Numbered from the stretch's first letter, positions 44,035 to 56,020 are shown. The stretch: DNA of 64,000 nucleotides from Alligator mississippiensis (GCF_030867095.1 NC_081824.1:85704382-85768381); one strand, 5' to 3'. Notes: generated from the sequence alone by a model not told the origin. Made by a program: numbers and translations.

Positions 44035-46560
44035 GTCCTACTACAAACCACCTCACCAGGGGGATGAGCTGGACCTGGAATTCTCAGGTCAGCTCATGGA
44101 GGCAGTAAAGTCAAGGGATGTGGTTGTCATGGGTGACCTAAACTACACAGACGTCTGCTGGGAGGAGCAGTCAGCCAGGTCCAACGGCTCACATAGATTC
44201 CTAGCCGGGATACAGGACCTCCACCTAACACAGGAGGTGTATAGTCCCACCAGGGGAAATGCCTGGACTTGGTCCTTGGCACAGGGGAGTACCTGGTGAA
44301 GGGTCTGCGGTACTCGACCACCTGGGCGACAGTGATGATTGCCTGCAGGAATTTACTATCCAGTGCAGGGTGGTGAAAGCAAGCAGCAAGGCAGAGGTTC
44401 TTGACTTCAGGAGGGATGACTTCTGTAAGTTAAGAAGGTTAGTAGGGGAGGAATTGGGGTCTCAGAGCTTCAATGAGATGGGAGTCAAAGATGGGTGGTT
44501 GTTCCTCAAGGAGATGATCCTCTGAGCAAAATGGGAGTCAGTCCCAATGCACACCAAGTGGGGAAGGAGTACTAAGAAGCCCCCATGGCTTGGCAAAGGC
44601 ATCCAGGGATGTCTGAGGGCAAAAAAGGAGGTGTACAAACAGTGGAAGCAAGGGGCTATCACCAAGGAGGATTACACCTCCATTGCTCAGGACTGCAGGG
44701 AGGCTGTTAGGAAGGCAAGGCAGAGATGGAGCTAGGGCTAGCGACCAGAATTAAGGATAATAAAAAGTCTTTTTTCATAGGAAGTAAGAAGAAGGCACCG
44801 GGTAACGTGGGGCCCCTACAGGAGAGGCTTGGCAATCTGGTGATTGCGGCAAATGAAAAAGCTGACCAAGCTGACCTCTTTAATGAATTTTTTGCCTCCA
44901 TATTCCTGAACAGGGACTGGGACATCTCCCCCAGTAGAATTGTGGATGGACCCAGGGGAGACACTGCCATACCTAGGGTCAGGGACAACCTTTTTAGGGA
45001 AATTTTGGAGGGGATGGATGTGTTTAAATCAGTAGGCCCAGATGCCCTTCACCCAAGGGTGCTGAGAGAATTGGCGGGGGGTCATAGTGGGGCCCCTGGC
45101 ATGTCTCTATGAATGCTCATGGGGCACTGGCCAGGTACCAGAGAATTGGAAAAGGGCCAGTGTGGTCTCCATTTACAAGAAGGGGAGAAAGGAGGACCCT
45201 GGCAATCATAGGCCAGTCAGTCTTACCTGGGTCCTCAGGAAGACCTTTGAGAAAATTATCAAGGAGCACATCTGCAAGGGTCCAGCAGGGGAGGTAATGC
45301 TCAGGGGCAACCAACATGGGTTCATTGAGGGCAGGTCCTGCCTGACTAGCCTGGTTTCTTTTTATTATCAGGTCACAAAGTCCCTGGACGAGGGTGTCAG
45401 GGTGGATATTGTCTTCTTGGACTTTAAGAAGGCCTTTGACATGGTTTCCCATCACATTCTCTTAAAAAAAACTTGGTGACTGTGGCAATGATGCCTACAC
45501 AGTCAGATGGGTGGCAAATTGGCTAGATGGTCGCACCCAAAGAGTGGTGGTGGACGGGTCGTTTTTGACCTGGAGGGATGTGGGCAGTGGCATCCCCCAG
45601 GGCTCAGTCCTGGGGCCTCTACTGTTCAACATCTTTATCAGCAATCTGGATGTGGGTGTGGAATGCATGCTGTCCAAATTTGTGATGGCACCAAGTGGTG
45701 GGCTTAGGTGGGCACACTGGAGGGGAGGGGCAGAATCCAGCTAGATCTAGACAAATTACAGAGGTGGGAGGATGAGAATAGGATGGAATTCAATGCAGAC
45801 AAGAGTTAGGTATTGTATCTAGGGAGAAGGAACCAGAACACCTATAGGCTGGGGAACACCCTTTTTGTCAACATGGTGGCAGAAAGGGAATTTGGAGTCA
45901 TTGTTGACTCCAGGATGAACATTAAGCCGCCAATGTGAGGAAGTGGTCAGTAAGGCTAACCGCACCTAGTCGTGCATCTACAGATGCATCACAAGCAGGT
46001 CCAGGGAGGTGATCCTTCCCCTCTATGCAGCATTGGTCAGGCCACAGTTGGAGTACTGTGTCCAGTTCTGGATGCTGCACTTCAAGAGGGATGTGGCTAG
46101 CATTGAGAGGGTCCAGAGAAGGGCCACTCGCATGGTCAAGGGGCAGCGGGGCAGGCCCTACAAAGAGAGGCTAAAGGGCCTGAACCTATTCAGCCTCCAC
46201 AAGAGAAGGCTGAGAGTGGATATGGTGGCTGTTTACAAACTCACCAGGGGGGGCCATCAGGAACTGGGGGATGCTCTGTTCCCCCGGGCACCACCTGGGG
46301 TTACCCAGGGCACAAATTGTTAGAGAGAAGGTTCAGGCTTGACATCAGGAGACATTACTTTATAGTTAGGGCTGCCAGGCTCTGGAATGGGCTCCCAAGT
46401 GAGGTGGTACTCTCTCCTACCTTGGGGGTCATCAAGAGGAGTCTGGACAGATATTTGGCTGGGTTGATATGATCCCGGCACCCATTCCTGCCCGGGGCAG
46501 GGGGTCAGACCTGATGATCTGTTTAGGTCCCTTCCAGCCCTAAGCACTATGATACCATGA
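44035..46560 (+). mobile_element. CR1 LINE copy 8 (endonuclease end through 3' end, decayed)
   Basis: About 2.5 kb. The plus strand gives the endonuclease C-terminal part ('VVVMGDLNYTDVCWEEQSA' near 44120), the linker, RT fingers ('SVGPDALHPRVLREL' near 45031 and 'PVSLTWVLRKTFEKIIKEHI' near 45214), 'GNQHGFIEGRSCLTSLVSF' near 45306, 'DIVFLDFKKAFDMVSHHIL' near 45406, '[19 protein letters not shown]' near 45590, a damaged FADD region near 45677 ('LSKFVMAPS'), and the thumb ('LPLYAALVRPQLEYCVQFW', 46015) to the 3' end near 46560. Frames shift at least four times. Codon content matches the copy on the minus strand at 47.2 kb, a closely related subfamily. Confidence 0.9.
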
Positions 46561-47156
46561 CTATGAATAAGAAATTCTCATGCAAAAACTCTTGCCTCTT
46601 GCATATTTCTTGGGCAATCACAACTATATTACTTTAATGCTACCAATTATACTTGCAGTGATCTGTCATCGAATGTGTGGTCACTTTAATAAGAGATAAA
46701 ATACAACTGTACATTCAACATTTATTATTACTGCTTTGCACAGCCCCTCTTGCCTGTCTTAAAGCACTTTACTGTATTTCAGGAGAAAGCAAAGTTCCCT
46801 GCTGGTATAAATTAGCATGGTTCCATTAAAGTCAATGAAGCTACAGCATTTAACACACTCTCTGATTATTATTTATGATGAAGAATAACATTTATGTGAC
46901 AGCATGGCCTAAGGGCTAATCAAGAACAGGGCTAGTTACCTTATTGTACTAGTCACCATACAAGCATAAAATAATGGACATTTTTAGATCCAAAATGCTA
47001 AATAGATTAAAACTCTAAATATACATGGATCTGGGCCAGAAAACAATGGGGATCTAAAGCTTCTGAAGTCCAGATATTCCAATTGACATCCATGGATCAG
47101 TTTAACAGTGGTAAAGTGCCATTGCAGCATTTGCTCAGTAATGGAAACCAATTAAT
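46561..47156. other. No gene seen
   Basis: AT-rich spacer between two CR1 copies that point towards each other (3' end to 3' end). Confidence 0.5.
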
Positions 47157-49562
47157 AGATTCATAGATGTTAGGGTCGAAAGGGACCTCAGTAGGTCATT
47201 GAGTCTGACCCCCTTCTCTTGAAGACGCCCAAGGTAGTGGGGAGCACCACCTCCCTTGGAAGCCCATTCCAGATTCTGGCAACCCTTACTGTGAAGAAGT
47301 TCTTTCTAATGTCCAACCTAAATCTGCTCTCCTTCAATTTCTGGCCATTGTTCCTAGTTACTCCAGGGGGTGCCCTAGTAAATAGAGCACCTCCTATTCC
47401 CTGCTGCCCTCCCCTGATGAATTTATAGGCAGCCACAAGATCACCTCTCAGCCTTCTCTTGTGAACGCTGAAGAGATCTAGGTCCTTCAGTCTCTCCTTG
47501 TAGGGCCTTGCTTGCAGGCCTCTGACCACATGAGTGGCCCTCTTCTGAACCCTCTCCAGATTCTCCACATCCCTCTTGAAGTGCGGTGCCCAAAACTGGA
47601 TGCAGTACTCCAACTGCAGCCTGACCAGTGCTGCGTAGAGGGGAAGCATTGCCTCCCTGGACCTTAGCAGATGCATGATAAAGTGCAGTTAACCTTGTTG
47701 ATCACTTCATCATATTGATAACTCATGTTCATCTTGGAGTCAACTATGACTCCAAGATCCCTTTCTGCTGCTGTGCTGCTGAGAAGAAGGTCATACCCCA
47801 TCCTGTAAGTGTGTTGGTGGTTCTTTTTGCCCAGGTACAGCACTTTGCACTTTTCTTTGTTGAACTGCATCCTATTTTGTTCTGCCCACTTTTCCAACCT
47901 GTCCAAATCTTCCTGGATCCATTCCCTACCCTCTGGTGTGTTAACTTTGCCCCATAATTTGGTATCATCTGAGAACTTGGACAGGGTGCCTTGTGGGACT
48001 CCACTGCCCACATCTTTCCAGGTCGATATTGACCTGTCCACCACCACTCTCTGGGTGCAGCCCCTAGGCCAATTTGCCACCCACCTGATCATGTAATCAT
48101 CTACACCACAGCCTGTCAGTTTATTTACGAGACAAAATGAGATACTGTAACAAAGGCCTTCTCAAAATCTAGGGACATGAAATCTACCTTGACTCCTGTG
48201 TCAAAGCATTTTGTGACCTGGTCATAAAAAAGAAACAAGGTTAGTCAGGCAGGATCTACCTGCAATGAATCCATTCTGATTTCCTTTCAGCATTTTTTCC
48301 CTTGCTGGGCTCCCACAGATGTGATCCTTAATGATTTTTTCCAGAGTTTTCCCAAGGGTAGAAGTGAGACTAACTGGCTTATAGTTTCCTGGTTCCTCCC
48401 TCCTCCCCTTCTTGAAAATAGGGACCACATTGGCCCTTATCCAGTCCTCTGGGAGCTGACCAGAGCACCATGAGTGCTCGAACAGCTGTGCCAGTGGCTC
48501 TGCTATGACACTGACCAATTCCTTCAGCGCCTTTAGATGAAGTTCATTTGGGCCTGCTGATTTGAACATATCCAGCCCCTCCAAGTGCCCCTTCACTAAG
48601 TCTGTGCTAACAGTTGGTGGGCTGGTGTCCCTCCTGTGTCTATCTATGATCCAATTTTGAGATTTGTCTTGGTCTCTGTCAGGGAATACAGATGCAAAGA
48701 ACTCATTGAAGAGCTCGACTTTGTCTTCCCCCTCTGTCATAAATTGCCCTAGTTTGTCCTGTAGGGGTCCTATGCTACCCTGTGCCTTCCTTTTGCTCCC
48801 TATATACCTGAAGAAGGACTTGTTGTCCTTAATTTTTGTCACCAGCCTAAATTCTAATCCTGCTTTGGCCTATCTAACCGATTGCCTGCAAGTGCAAGCC
48901 AGGGAGGTTTACTTCTCCTTGTTAGCAACCCCCTGTTTCCACAGCCTGTATACCTCTTTCTTTGCCCTTAGGCGTTCCTAGACTTCCCTGTTCAGCCAAG
49001 AGGGCTTCTTTGCCTCCTTTTATGTGGAATGGGATTGTCTCCTTCTGTGCCCATAGGATTGCTCCCTTGAGGAATGACCACCTTTCCTGGACCCCCATTT
49101 TGCCAATGCTCTTGAGCTTTAACTCCTCACTAATCTCCTGAGTACACTGAAGTTAGCCTTTCTGAAGTCTAGCAGTCCAGCCCTGCTAGTTTATCCACCC
49201 TTCACCAGATAGTGAACTCAATCAATCGATGGCCACTATCCCCTAGGTTACCTTGTACTTGAAGATTCCCCACCGGGTCATCCCCTGTAGCTAACACCAA
49301 GCCCAGCAAAGCGTTTCCCCTAGTGGGATTGTCTACCTCCTGCGTTAGGTAGAAGTCCTGTATGAAGGTTAAGAACCTATGTGAGCGGTTAGATTTGGCT
49401 GACTGCTCCTCCCACCAGCTTTCAGGGTAGTTTAGGTCACCCATGACAACCATATCTCTCAACCATATGGCCTCTGAGAGCAGTCTGAAGAATTCCATGC
49501 CTAGATCATCCTCCTGGTCTGGTGCTCTATAGGAGACCCCCACTATCAAGTCACTTTCTCCC
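47157..49562 (-). mobile_element. CR1 LINE copy 9 (endonuclease end through 3' end, decayed)
   Basis: Minus strand, about 2.4 kb. Endonuclease C-terminal part at 49202-49549 ('VVMGDLNYPESWWEEQSA' and the DSGH form of the SDH motif). RT fingers and the first palm part at 48222-48842 ('PVSLTSTLGKTLEKIIKDHI', 'GNQNGFIAGRSCLTNLVSF'). A broken middle with 'GSGVPQGTLSKFSDDTKLW' at about 47960-48010, where the segment between the PQG and FADD boxes has been deleted and FADD reads FSDD. Thumb and C-terminus at 47188-47676. The 3' end at 47157 begins TTCATAGATGTTAGGGTCG antisense, like copy 5. Not functional. Confidence 0.9.
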
Positions 49563-49661
49563 TAACTCCCTTGTATCCTGAGCCACCATACCTTGGTTTG
49601 GCCCTCCTCTGATCCCATCTTGATTATAAAGGATGTACAGTAAAAGCTGCTCTATCTGGCA

Positions 49662-49708
49662 TCTTACAAGCCAGCATGCTGTACTAACTGGCATGCTGAC
49701 TTGTAAGA
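49662..49708. repeat. Hairpin with 18-bp arms
   Basis: TCTTACAAGCCAGCATGC (49662-49679) pairs with GCATGCTGACTTGTAAGA (49691-49708) with one mismatch around an 11-base loop. It lies just outside the 5' edge of CR1 copy 9. No terminator or RNA function can be inferred. Confidence 0.75.
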
Positions 49709-49711
49709 TAA

Positions 49712-50700
49712 AGTGAAACTGGAAGTGCCCACTGTGGGCACCATGCCATGCTGGGTCAGGACCCAGAGAGGGGTCAAAAGGGCCAGGGGCCCACTGCAAG
49801 GGATGCCCATACAGCAAAGAAGCTCAGGGTCCCGACTGGCCTGAGATGGGGACAGGGCCTAAGGGAGAGCCAAAGGTCCCAGAGAGGGGACCACAGCTAA
49901 TGGGCGAAGGGAATGGCTGAGTTTAGCTGCCTCGGATGCTATCTGTGAGGCTTGGGCCACAGTATAGGGGTGGAACAGAGCTGTGGAGAACCCTAAATAA
50001 CAGGGTGCAAAATGGGCAGCCTCCTGCCTAACTAACATCTTAATCGTTTTCCATTAAGGTGTGTCAGGTGAGTGAGGTGGGTGGGTGGCCCATAGCCAGG
50101 AGGCAGGTTGGTGCTTGCACCAGGTGTGAAAGCTTGTCCCTGTCACAGGATAGTAGGCATATCTTATAAAACACTTTATTCTTATATTGGAAGAAAGAAG
50201 AGATTATGCTTCTCACCACTACTGCAAAACCTTCTGCAAGTATTTCTTTGTAAACATCCATCTGTTTTGTTGTCTGGTCTTTGGATCTAGCTTATCCTTG
50301 GCATTGCTTTCTTCTCCAAGCCCACGTGGCTCAGGGGAGGGGATACCTTTATAAAAGTGAATGCCACTGCTTCGGGTTCAGCTGTCTCATGGTCTACTGC
50401 TCTCATTTGCTTTCTGTAGTTTGTTTGGGCTCCATAACCCTGGAATCATCATTAAATTTTAAGTTTATGTCCTTCCCCCACTGGTTGTTTAGCACCTGTG
50501 TGGCCATCCAGCTGTGCTTGAATTCTTTCAAATCTTCCCATTTTCTTCTTGTGCCTAGCTGCAGCTCTGTTCTCACCCCCTCCACCTTTGCACTCCTCAT
50601 AGGAGGTCCTGATCCCCATCTCTACTTGAAGATAGCCACAGATCCTATGATGGAGTTTGTGTGAAACCTCACTTCCCTCCCATATTGTTTTTTCAGGGTT
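49712..50700. other. No gene seen
   Basis: A 127-codon plus frame at 50281-50664, with an antisense frame opposite, carries no motif. No repeat family recognised. Confidence 0.45.
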
Positions 50701-52130
50701 GGTGTGTCCAGTTTAGAGCTAATTATGAGACAGAAAGGGGTTAAACAGGACTGAACCCTTGATATGAATAAAGTTAATTCAGATGTGGGAAATTAAGAGC
50801 AAGCAGATAAAGATAATGTAGCAGGCTTGCCTTTTGGAGCTTGGGTTCAGTCCCAGGCTTGAAATCTTGCTGTTTTGATTGGTGGAGCTCGTCCCCCAAT
50901 CAGGAGGCAGGAAGAGGAGAGCAGTCATGCCCCTCTCCTGAGGGGAGGGGGAGAAGAGTTCCCCCCCGCCCATGGACCTGATTGAAGATTGCAACACTCA
51001 GGTCCGGAAGACTTCAGGGGCGGAGCCCTGGAGCAGGTAAAAGGAGCTGCATGCCCAGCATGAGAGGAGGACATCCGGGAGAGAGAAGAGTGGGGCTTAG
51101 AAGAGCTGAGGAGAGCTGCTCAGCAGGGTGAAGCAGTAGCTCAGAAGTGTGTCTGAAGACTTCCCTCAGCGGGAAACGGCAGATGACTCCAGCAGCTAGG
51201 CTCTCAGTGTGTAGCACAGCACACGGCGTCCAGACCCTGGGAGCTGCGTGAGGCAACTCAGGTCTGCAACCTCTGGCATGCAGCCAGAGACACAGTGCAC
51301 AGGATGGTGTACGGAGTAGGGCCTTTGGAGTGCTTGGGCAGCTCAGGTCCTCAACCCCCAGAAGAAGGCTGGGAGCTTGGTGCAGGAGGCACTGCATGGA
51401 GGGTCTGGGAGCGGACCCAGCCTGGTGCTGCATGAGGCAGCCCAAGCCTCTGACACATAGCAAAAGGTTGAGTCCAGGGAGCCAGACAGTGATTGGGTTA
51501 CTGAGCCAGCAGACAGGGCCAAGCCAGAGGCTCCAGAAGCCCTGCATAGAGGAGCCCTGTTCCAGGGCACAGTGACCCCCTCAAAGCCCACTGCAGGTGA
51601 GAGAGCAGCTTGGCACAGAGGACGAGGACCACCCTCCAGGCCCGGCAGCTGTGAGTTGCAGGGAAAAGAGGATTCCCACAGGGGAGGGGAGTCCCCCCCT
51701 GGTTAGTTAAGGGCTCCTGAAAGGGGAGGTGCCACTAAAGTTATCCCCCTAAAGTTACCAGCTTCTTTGTAAGGCTTAGGAAAAGTCCAAGGGCATTGGG
51801 ATTTCCCCTCGGGATTGAATTTATCTTTGGGGTTTATCTGTTTCAGATCAGAGACTTACCTGTGACTTACCTGTATATGAGAGCACTGGTATAAGGTTTT
51901 ATGTCATTTACCCAGACGGTATTGTTTGTTACAGGTTTAGATATCTTATATAGTACATATGTTTATATCCATGTTTCTTTCCCTTGTGATAAGTTAATGT
52001 AAATAAATGTGTATATAGTTAAGCCCCCTGACTGTCCTGGTTTGGTTCTACAGGGACGGAGGGAAACTGAGCGGTCTGCAGTTCCCACCCCACAGCACAC
52101 CTGCCAGCTAACAGTCCTCTTCAATTGGAG
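50700..52130 (+). mobile_element. LTR-like unit (possible solo LTR with leader)
   Basis: A GC-rich body of about 1 kb is followed by an AT-rich end with AATAAA at 52002-52007 and a GT-rich tract, as in the R/U5 part of a retroviral LTR. The inside is non-coding, although it contains long open frames on both strands from GC-richness (for example 51014-51547 minus). Start and end dinucleotides and a target duplication could not be fixed, so the LTR reading is tentative. A spliced host 3' exon is an alternative but there is no coding evidence. Confidence 0.35.
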
Positions 52131-52735
52131 AAGGGGAGTATATACCCAAGTTATCTGGGCTACAATAAAAATGGTGCAAGCCCCTCCCTGCCAACAACAG
52201 GCTCACATACATTTGCATTAATAAATAAAATGGCACAAATTTTAGAGGGAGGTTTCAAGTCTGCTTTTCAGATCTTTAATCTGATTGAATAAGGAAGTGC
52301 AAATAAAGAACACTGAACTGAAGTATTTTGGAGAAAGACACATTTTATCTGAAATAGATATAGATGCTTGAGTAAGACTTCTGAGGAAAATTCTCAGGAA
52401 TGCTTCTTATATTAATGATAGTTGCTGTTTTTGACAGAAGGAGCGTGTGGTGGAAAGATTTGTAGCAGAAAGCCCCCTTTTCCTCTTGCCTGCATCTGCT
52501 CTCCCCTCTTTGGATATGTTTCTCTTTTTCTACCTTTTCTTCCTTCCTCTCTCTTTCACTTTAAGATAAGGAAGTGTGTTTTAAAATTTGTGTGTGAGCA
52601 TTTTGTATCTCCCCTTGTAGTTTGGTATTTTTAAATATTTGTGTGCCATGGCATTTGTAGCTTATATTTTATACTCCTCACCTTTCAACTTTCAACTGAA
52701 TGTGTTTAGTTTCATAAGTAAGTTATACATTGTAA
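52131..52735. other. No gene seen
   Basis: AT-rich sequence with C/T-rich part at 52480-52560. Nothing supportable. Confidence 0.5.
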
Positions 52736-52738
52736 CAA

Positions 52739-53521
52739 TGTTAACAAGGGCAGGAATCAAATTACCCTTCCCTGTATCAGGCTGGCCCCTGAAAGAGCGA
52801 GTGAATCAGTGATTGAATGTGTAACATGGTAGCAGACAACAATTAACACCTTGGAGACTGCAGATCAACCAACAGAAGAACTCAGTAGAAGACAATGTAA
52901 CAACTGGGAAATCTCTAAACGTCACTGATCAAGGGCTAGAAGCCCTGGCCTGAGTTAATCAATGCCGGGGACCAACTTTTGGGCTGAATATCTCCAGATC
53001 GACCACTCCCAGAGCCCTATTCAAAATTCATCAATGGACTCCCAAACCTGCACATTCATGCGGATGACCCCTGGGGCTGACAGATGCCATCCAGTAGCCA
53101 CCGAGAGGGGGGAAGTCCCATGAGGGTCAATGACCCCTGGATTAGGCAAACCTGAAAACTGGGGTGTCACCAAAGTCTGCCAAGGACAGATAAAAGGCAG
53201 TGAAAAGTGACCCTCAGTGGTGTCCTCTTGATCTCCAACTTGACCAGACCTATCCAGCCAGAAGGACCAGCTGGCGACCCCCTTCTGGATGATAACACCA
53301 CGCTGAAAGAAGCCTCAACTGGCCATTGACGGCAGACTCCAGCGCTTGTAGGATAGGTATACCTGACTCTGTAGCTTGTTACTGTGTGTGTGTATGTGTG
53401 TGCGTGTGTGTGTGTGTGTGGGGACCAGCCCCAAGGTTTATGATTTAACTCATTACACTGTTTCAATCCTCCTAATAAACTACAATTTTAAGGATCCTGA
53501 GCTGGACATTTGTAGCCAACA
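52739..53521 (+). mobile_element. Probable solo LTR
   Basis: It starts TGTTAACAAGGGCAGG and ends GTAGCCAACA (TG...CA). A TATA-like GATAAAAGG lies at 53189-53197 and AATAAA at 53474-53479, spaced as in an LTR. A (TG)n run (53383-53420) lies between them. No internal retroviral genes follow on the right. No clear target duplication was seen, so the boundaries may be off by some bases. Confidence 0.45.
53383..53420. repeat. (TG)n microsatellite
   Basis: An interrupted TG dinucleotide run inside the LTR-like unit. Confidence 0.9.
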
Positions 53522-54505
53522 GATTATTGCCCATACAAATGGTCGCTAGTGGAGAAGGGCTGTCACTGAGATCAAAATGAAGTGAAAAGACTTCACTTGG
53601 TGACAAATTACATTGATTCAATTGATTTACTTCAGTGAAAGGGGTGTAGGAGAAGGACATACCTGTCAAAATATCTTTTAATAGGGTCGTTTATTACATA
53701 TGCCTGCGATCCCTTGCAAATGCTGCAAAGGGCACTATAACACTGTTAAACAGATCCATGGGTGTCAATTGGAATATTTGGACATAAGAAGCTTTAAATC
53801 CCCATGGTTTTTTGGTCCAGATCCATGTATATGGCTCCCACTGATATCAGCCCTATACAGGTCTAGGGTAGCATATGGCTTTGAGATCTGATCTTTTGTG
53901 CATTGTTGGTACCTATTCAACAGGGATTAACCATATTTCATCCCCACAGCTTTCCCAGACTTAATTACAATGGAAATGGGAAAATTAAGCATTTATATAA
54001 ATTGAATGAACATTAGAAAATAAGTGTAAATGGACATGGCTACCTGAGAATGCCTAAATTACTAGTTTGAATTCTGGCTGGGTAGATGATAACTATCACT
54101 TTCATAGATTCATAGGTACCATCATCCTGCCTATAATCCAATGGCTTGCACCGTGGAACCAGTTGCTAGTTCACAAGTGTCTGTAGCACAAATGCACATA
54201 AAACGCCTTTTTTTTTTAAATTGGCAAGCAGCAAACAGCCCAAGGACTAAGCGCAGAGTACTCTTTCACTTTATACACCCAAATGGCACTTACTCAGCTA
54301 AGTGCCTATTTTTGCATTATGCACAGTTGCTATTCTAATCTATGTGAAGTGTGGATGTGCAAGCATCCAAATAGTTATTAAGTGTGTACAATAGGCTGTG
54401 CTCTAGATGAGCAGGTGTGTGACTCCATATGTGTGCACCTGACTATAAGTCCCAAAATGGTAGCAAAGCAAAATCTCATAACATATGAGTGTTAGAGGAG
54501 GACTG
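53522..54505. other. No gene seen
   Basis: AT-rich DNA without a supported feature. Confidence 0.5.
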
Positions 54506-54509
54506 AATG

Positions 54510-54625
54510 CTCAATAGGGCACTTGCTGTGAAAGTGGGAGACCTGAGTTCTAGACCCTCTCACTCAGAAGGGGTTTGAACCTGCACCTTCCAGCTTCCCA
54601 GCATAATGCACAAGGCCACAGGTTA
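54510..54625. repeat. Inverted pair of tRNA-like halves
   Basis: The left half reads GGGCACTTGCTGTGAAAGTG then GGAGACCTGAGTTCTAGACCC. The right half, in reverse complement, reads GTGCATTATGCTGGGAAGCT then GGAAGGTGCAGGTTCAAACC. The right half has a perfect Pol III B-box core (GGTTCAAACC, minus strand at 54572-54581) and the left a weak one (AGTTCTAGACC). No clean A box or cloverleaf can be drawn, so this is read as a tRNA-derived repeat and not a working tRNA gene. Confidence 0.4.
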
Positions 54626-54754
54626 GGCATTATCCAGTTCTTCCCCTTGGGCCATCAAGAGAGGCAGGTTTGTGGGACCAGGAGGAAAAAAGCAGTATGG
54701 GGAAGTTTACTTTGCTTCTCTATATGCTCTATGGAAAACTAGGTCACAGATGAT

Positions 54755-54782
54755 TGTGACGGCGGTGTGCTGCCGTCACATG
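54755..54782. repeat. Hairpin GTGACGGC / GCCGTCAC
   Basis: GTGACGGC and GCCGTCAC are perfect inverted 8-mers about 8 bases apart at the left edge of the GC-rich block. They could mark an element end. Confidence 0.6.
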
Positions 54783-54839
54783 CACAGGCAGGGGACAGAG
54801 AAGATTGGGGGGCAGCAACAACCCCTCAAGAAAACCCCG

Positions 54840-55110
54840 GGCTGAGCTACTTACCCTCGGGAGGGCTGGTGGCGTCGGAGCCGGGACCACGACAGCAGCC
54901 GCAGCCGCCGCTGCCATTACAGCCGCGTGAGCCGGCGTTACGCCGGCTGTTTAAACAGCTGTTCCTGGCAAGGGGAACAGCTGAGCCAATTGCGGCAGCC
55001 GCAGCAGCTGCAGCGGGGAAGTTTAAAAACCCCAGCAAACCCCGTGGCAGGGGGGAGCCAGGGAAGGAGAGAGGAGACAGGCAGCACGCCGGTAGTGCTG
55101 CGGCTCCCAT
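54840..55110 (-). other. CpG-rich block with first-exon-like features (candidate)
   Basis: On the minus strand an ATG at 54915-54917 in good context (G at -3 and +4) opens 21 codons: Met, seven Ala, then Val/Pro/Thr-rich. They end in AGG|GTAAGT, a consensus 5' splice site with its GT at 54853-54854. The block is rich in CpG compared with its surroundings and a TTTTTAAAC word lies upstream. This is the usual look of a vertebrate first coding exon in a CpG island. It is also compatible with a retroviral leader with a splice donor, since an env-like fragment lies 270 bp upstream on the same strand. No second exon is recognised in the window. Confidence 0.3.
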
Positions 55111-55377
55111 GGAGTGAACACCTCAGACAGACAGCTCTGCCTCAGCTCAACAGCTGGAGCAAGAACCGGGAACCTTGGCAGGGGTGGAAGGTGTGGTCCC
55201 CAGGGATTGCCAGGGCCAAAACGTGGTTCCGGGAAGCCTCCCCATCCTGGAGGAATATTATTTCTAAGATCAGGGGGGAAAAAGGGAGACAACCCAAGCT
55301 AGTGGTGGGATCAGCAGGATCCTAAGGCAGGCTGACTTCAGGTGACCATTAGCCTGGGTCCATATGGTCAGGAGAAT

Positions 55378-55719
55378 CTACTGGCCAGCAGGCCTGTGAA
55401 TCCAGCAAGTTAACATCTCACCAGCAAGTGATCGGTTGGCGAGTGGATGGGGTGTAGGGGTGGCGGAGCCCCGTGGAACAATGGAAACCTCAAGCGTGAG
55501 TACACCCGCGTCGGGGAAACCCCTCTGGTAGAAGAGCTCCACTGAACCCCTCCTTCGAATCACCCATAACATCAAAGTCATGGCAGGCGGGACGAGGGGA
55601 GGGGCTACCTGACGAAGGGTGTTACCAGACGTGAGGCCCACCAACGTCACAATGATGAATATCAATTTAGCAATTTCTACAAACTGTAGCTGCCCTTTAA
55701 GAAGCCTACGGAGCCACAT
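55378..55719 (-). pseudogene. Env-like N-terminal fragment, uncertain
   Basis: A 113-codon minus-strand frame starts at ATG 55719. It has basic residues, then a hydrophobic stretch at about residues 18-31 ('LIFIIVTLVGLTSG') like a long signal peptide, then a proline-rich part. The pattern resembles the leader of a retroviral envelope protein. No cysteine motif, fusion peptide or anchor follows and the frame ends in GC-rich DNA. I do not recognise the family. It could be another secreted-protein fragment or chance. Confidence 0.3.
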
Positions 55720-55733
55720 CTAACCACCTAATT

Positions 55734-56020
55734 CAGGACTGTCCAACTGGTAGGCTGTATTTGGCCCATGAGGGCCTAATCTACAGCCTGTGAGCTCCCA
55801 CCCAGCTGACACTCCCCACATTGTTCCTGCTGCTGTGGCAGTTGTAGTCTCTAGGGCAGGGCAGCATGGCAGGAATGGTGGCTTGAGCAGCAGGGGTGGT
55901 ATCTTGTCATGGGGCCTCAAACTGTCTGCTGTCTCTCAGGGAACCCCCACAGTGTGAGGCCTATGGTCTGGGATTGATGCAGCATGTGGTCCCTGGTCAC
56001 TGAGAATTTGGACATCCCTG
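55734..56020. mobile_element. hAT-like MITE, 287 bp
   Basis: The ends are CAGGACTGTCCAACTGG and CCAAATTCTCAG... reading inward from CAGGGATGTCCAAATTC in reverse complement, so both ends share CAGG-NTGTCCAA. Flanks ACCTAATT (55726-55733) and ATCTAAAT (56021-56028) agree at 6 of 8 positions, as expected for an aged 8-bp hAT target duplication. The inside is non-coding. Confidence 0.6.

Noticed and set aside
50281-50664. 127-codon plus-strand frame with hydrophobic runs
   Set aside because: No signal peptide at the start, no family resemblance, and no neighbouring exon signals.
54510-54625. Functional tRNA gene
   Set aside because: Only B-box-like words are present. No acceptor stem, anticodon arm or A box can be drawn.
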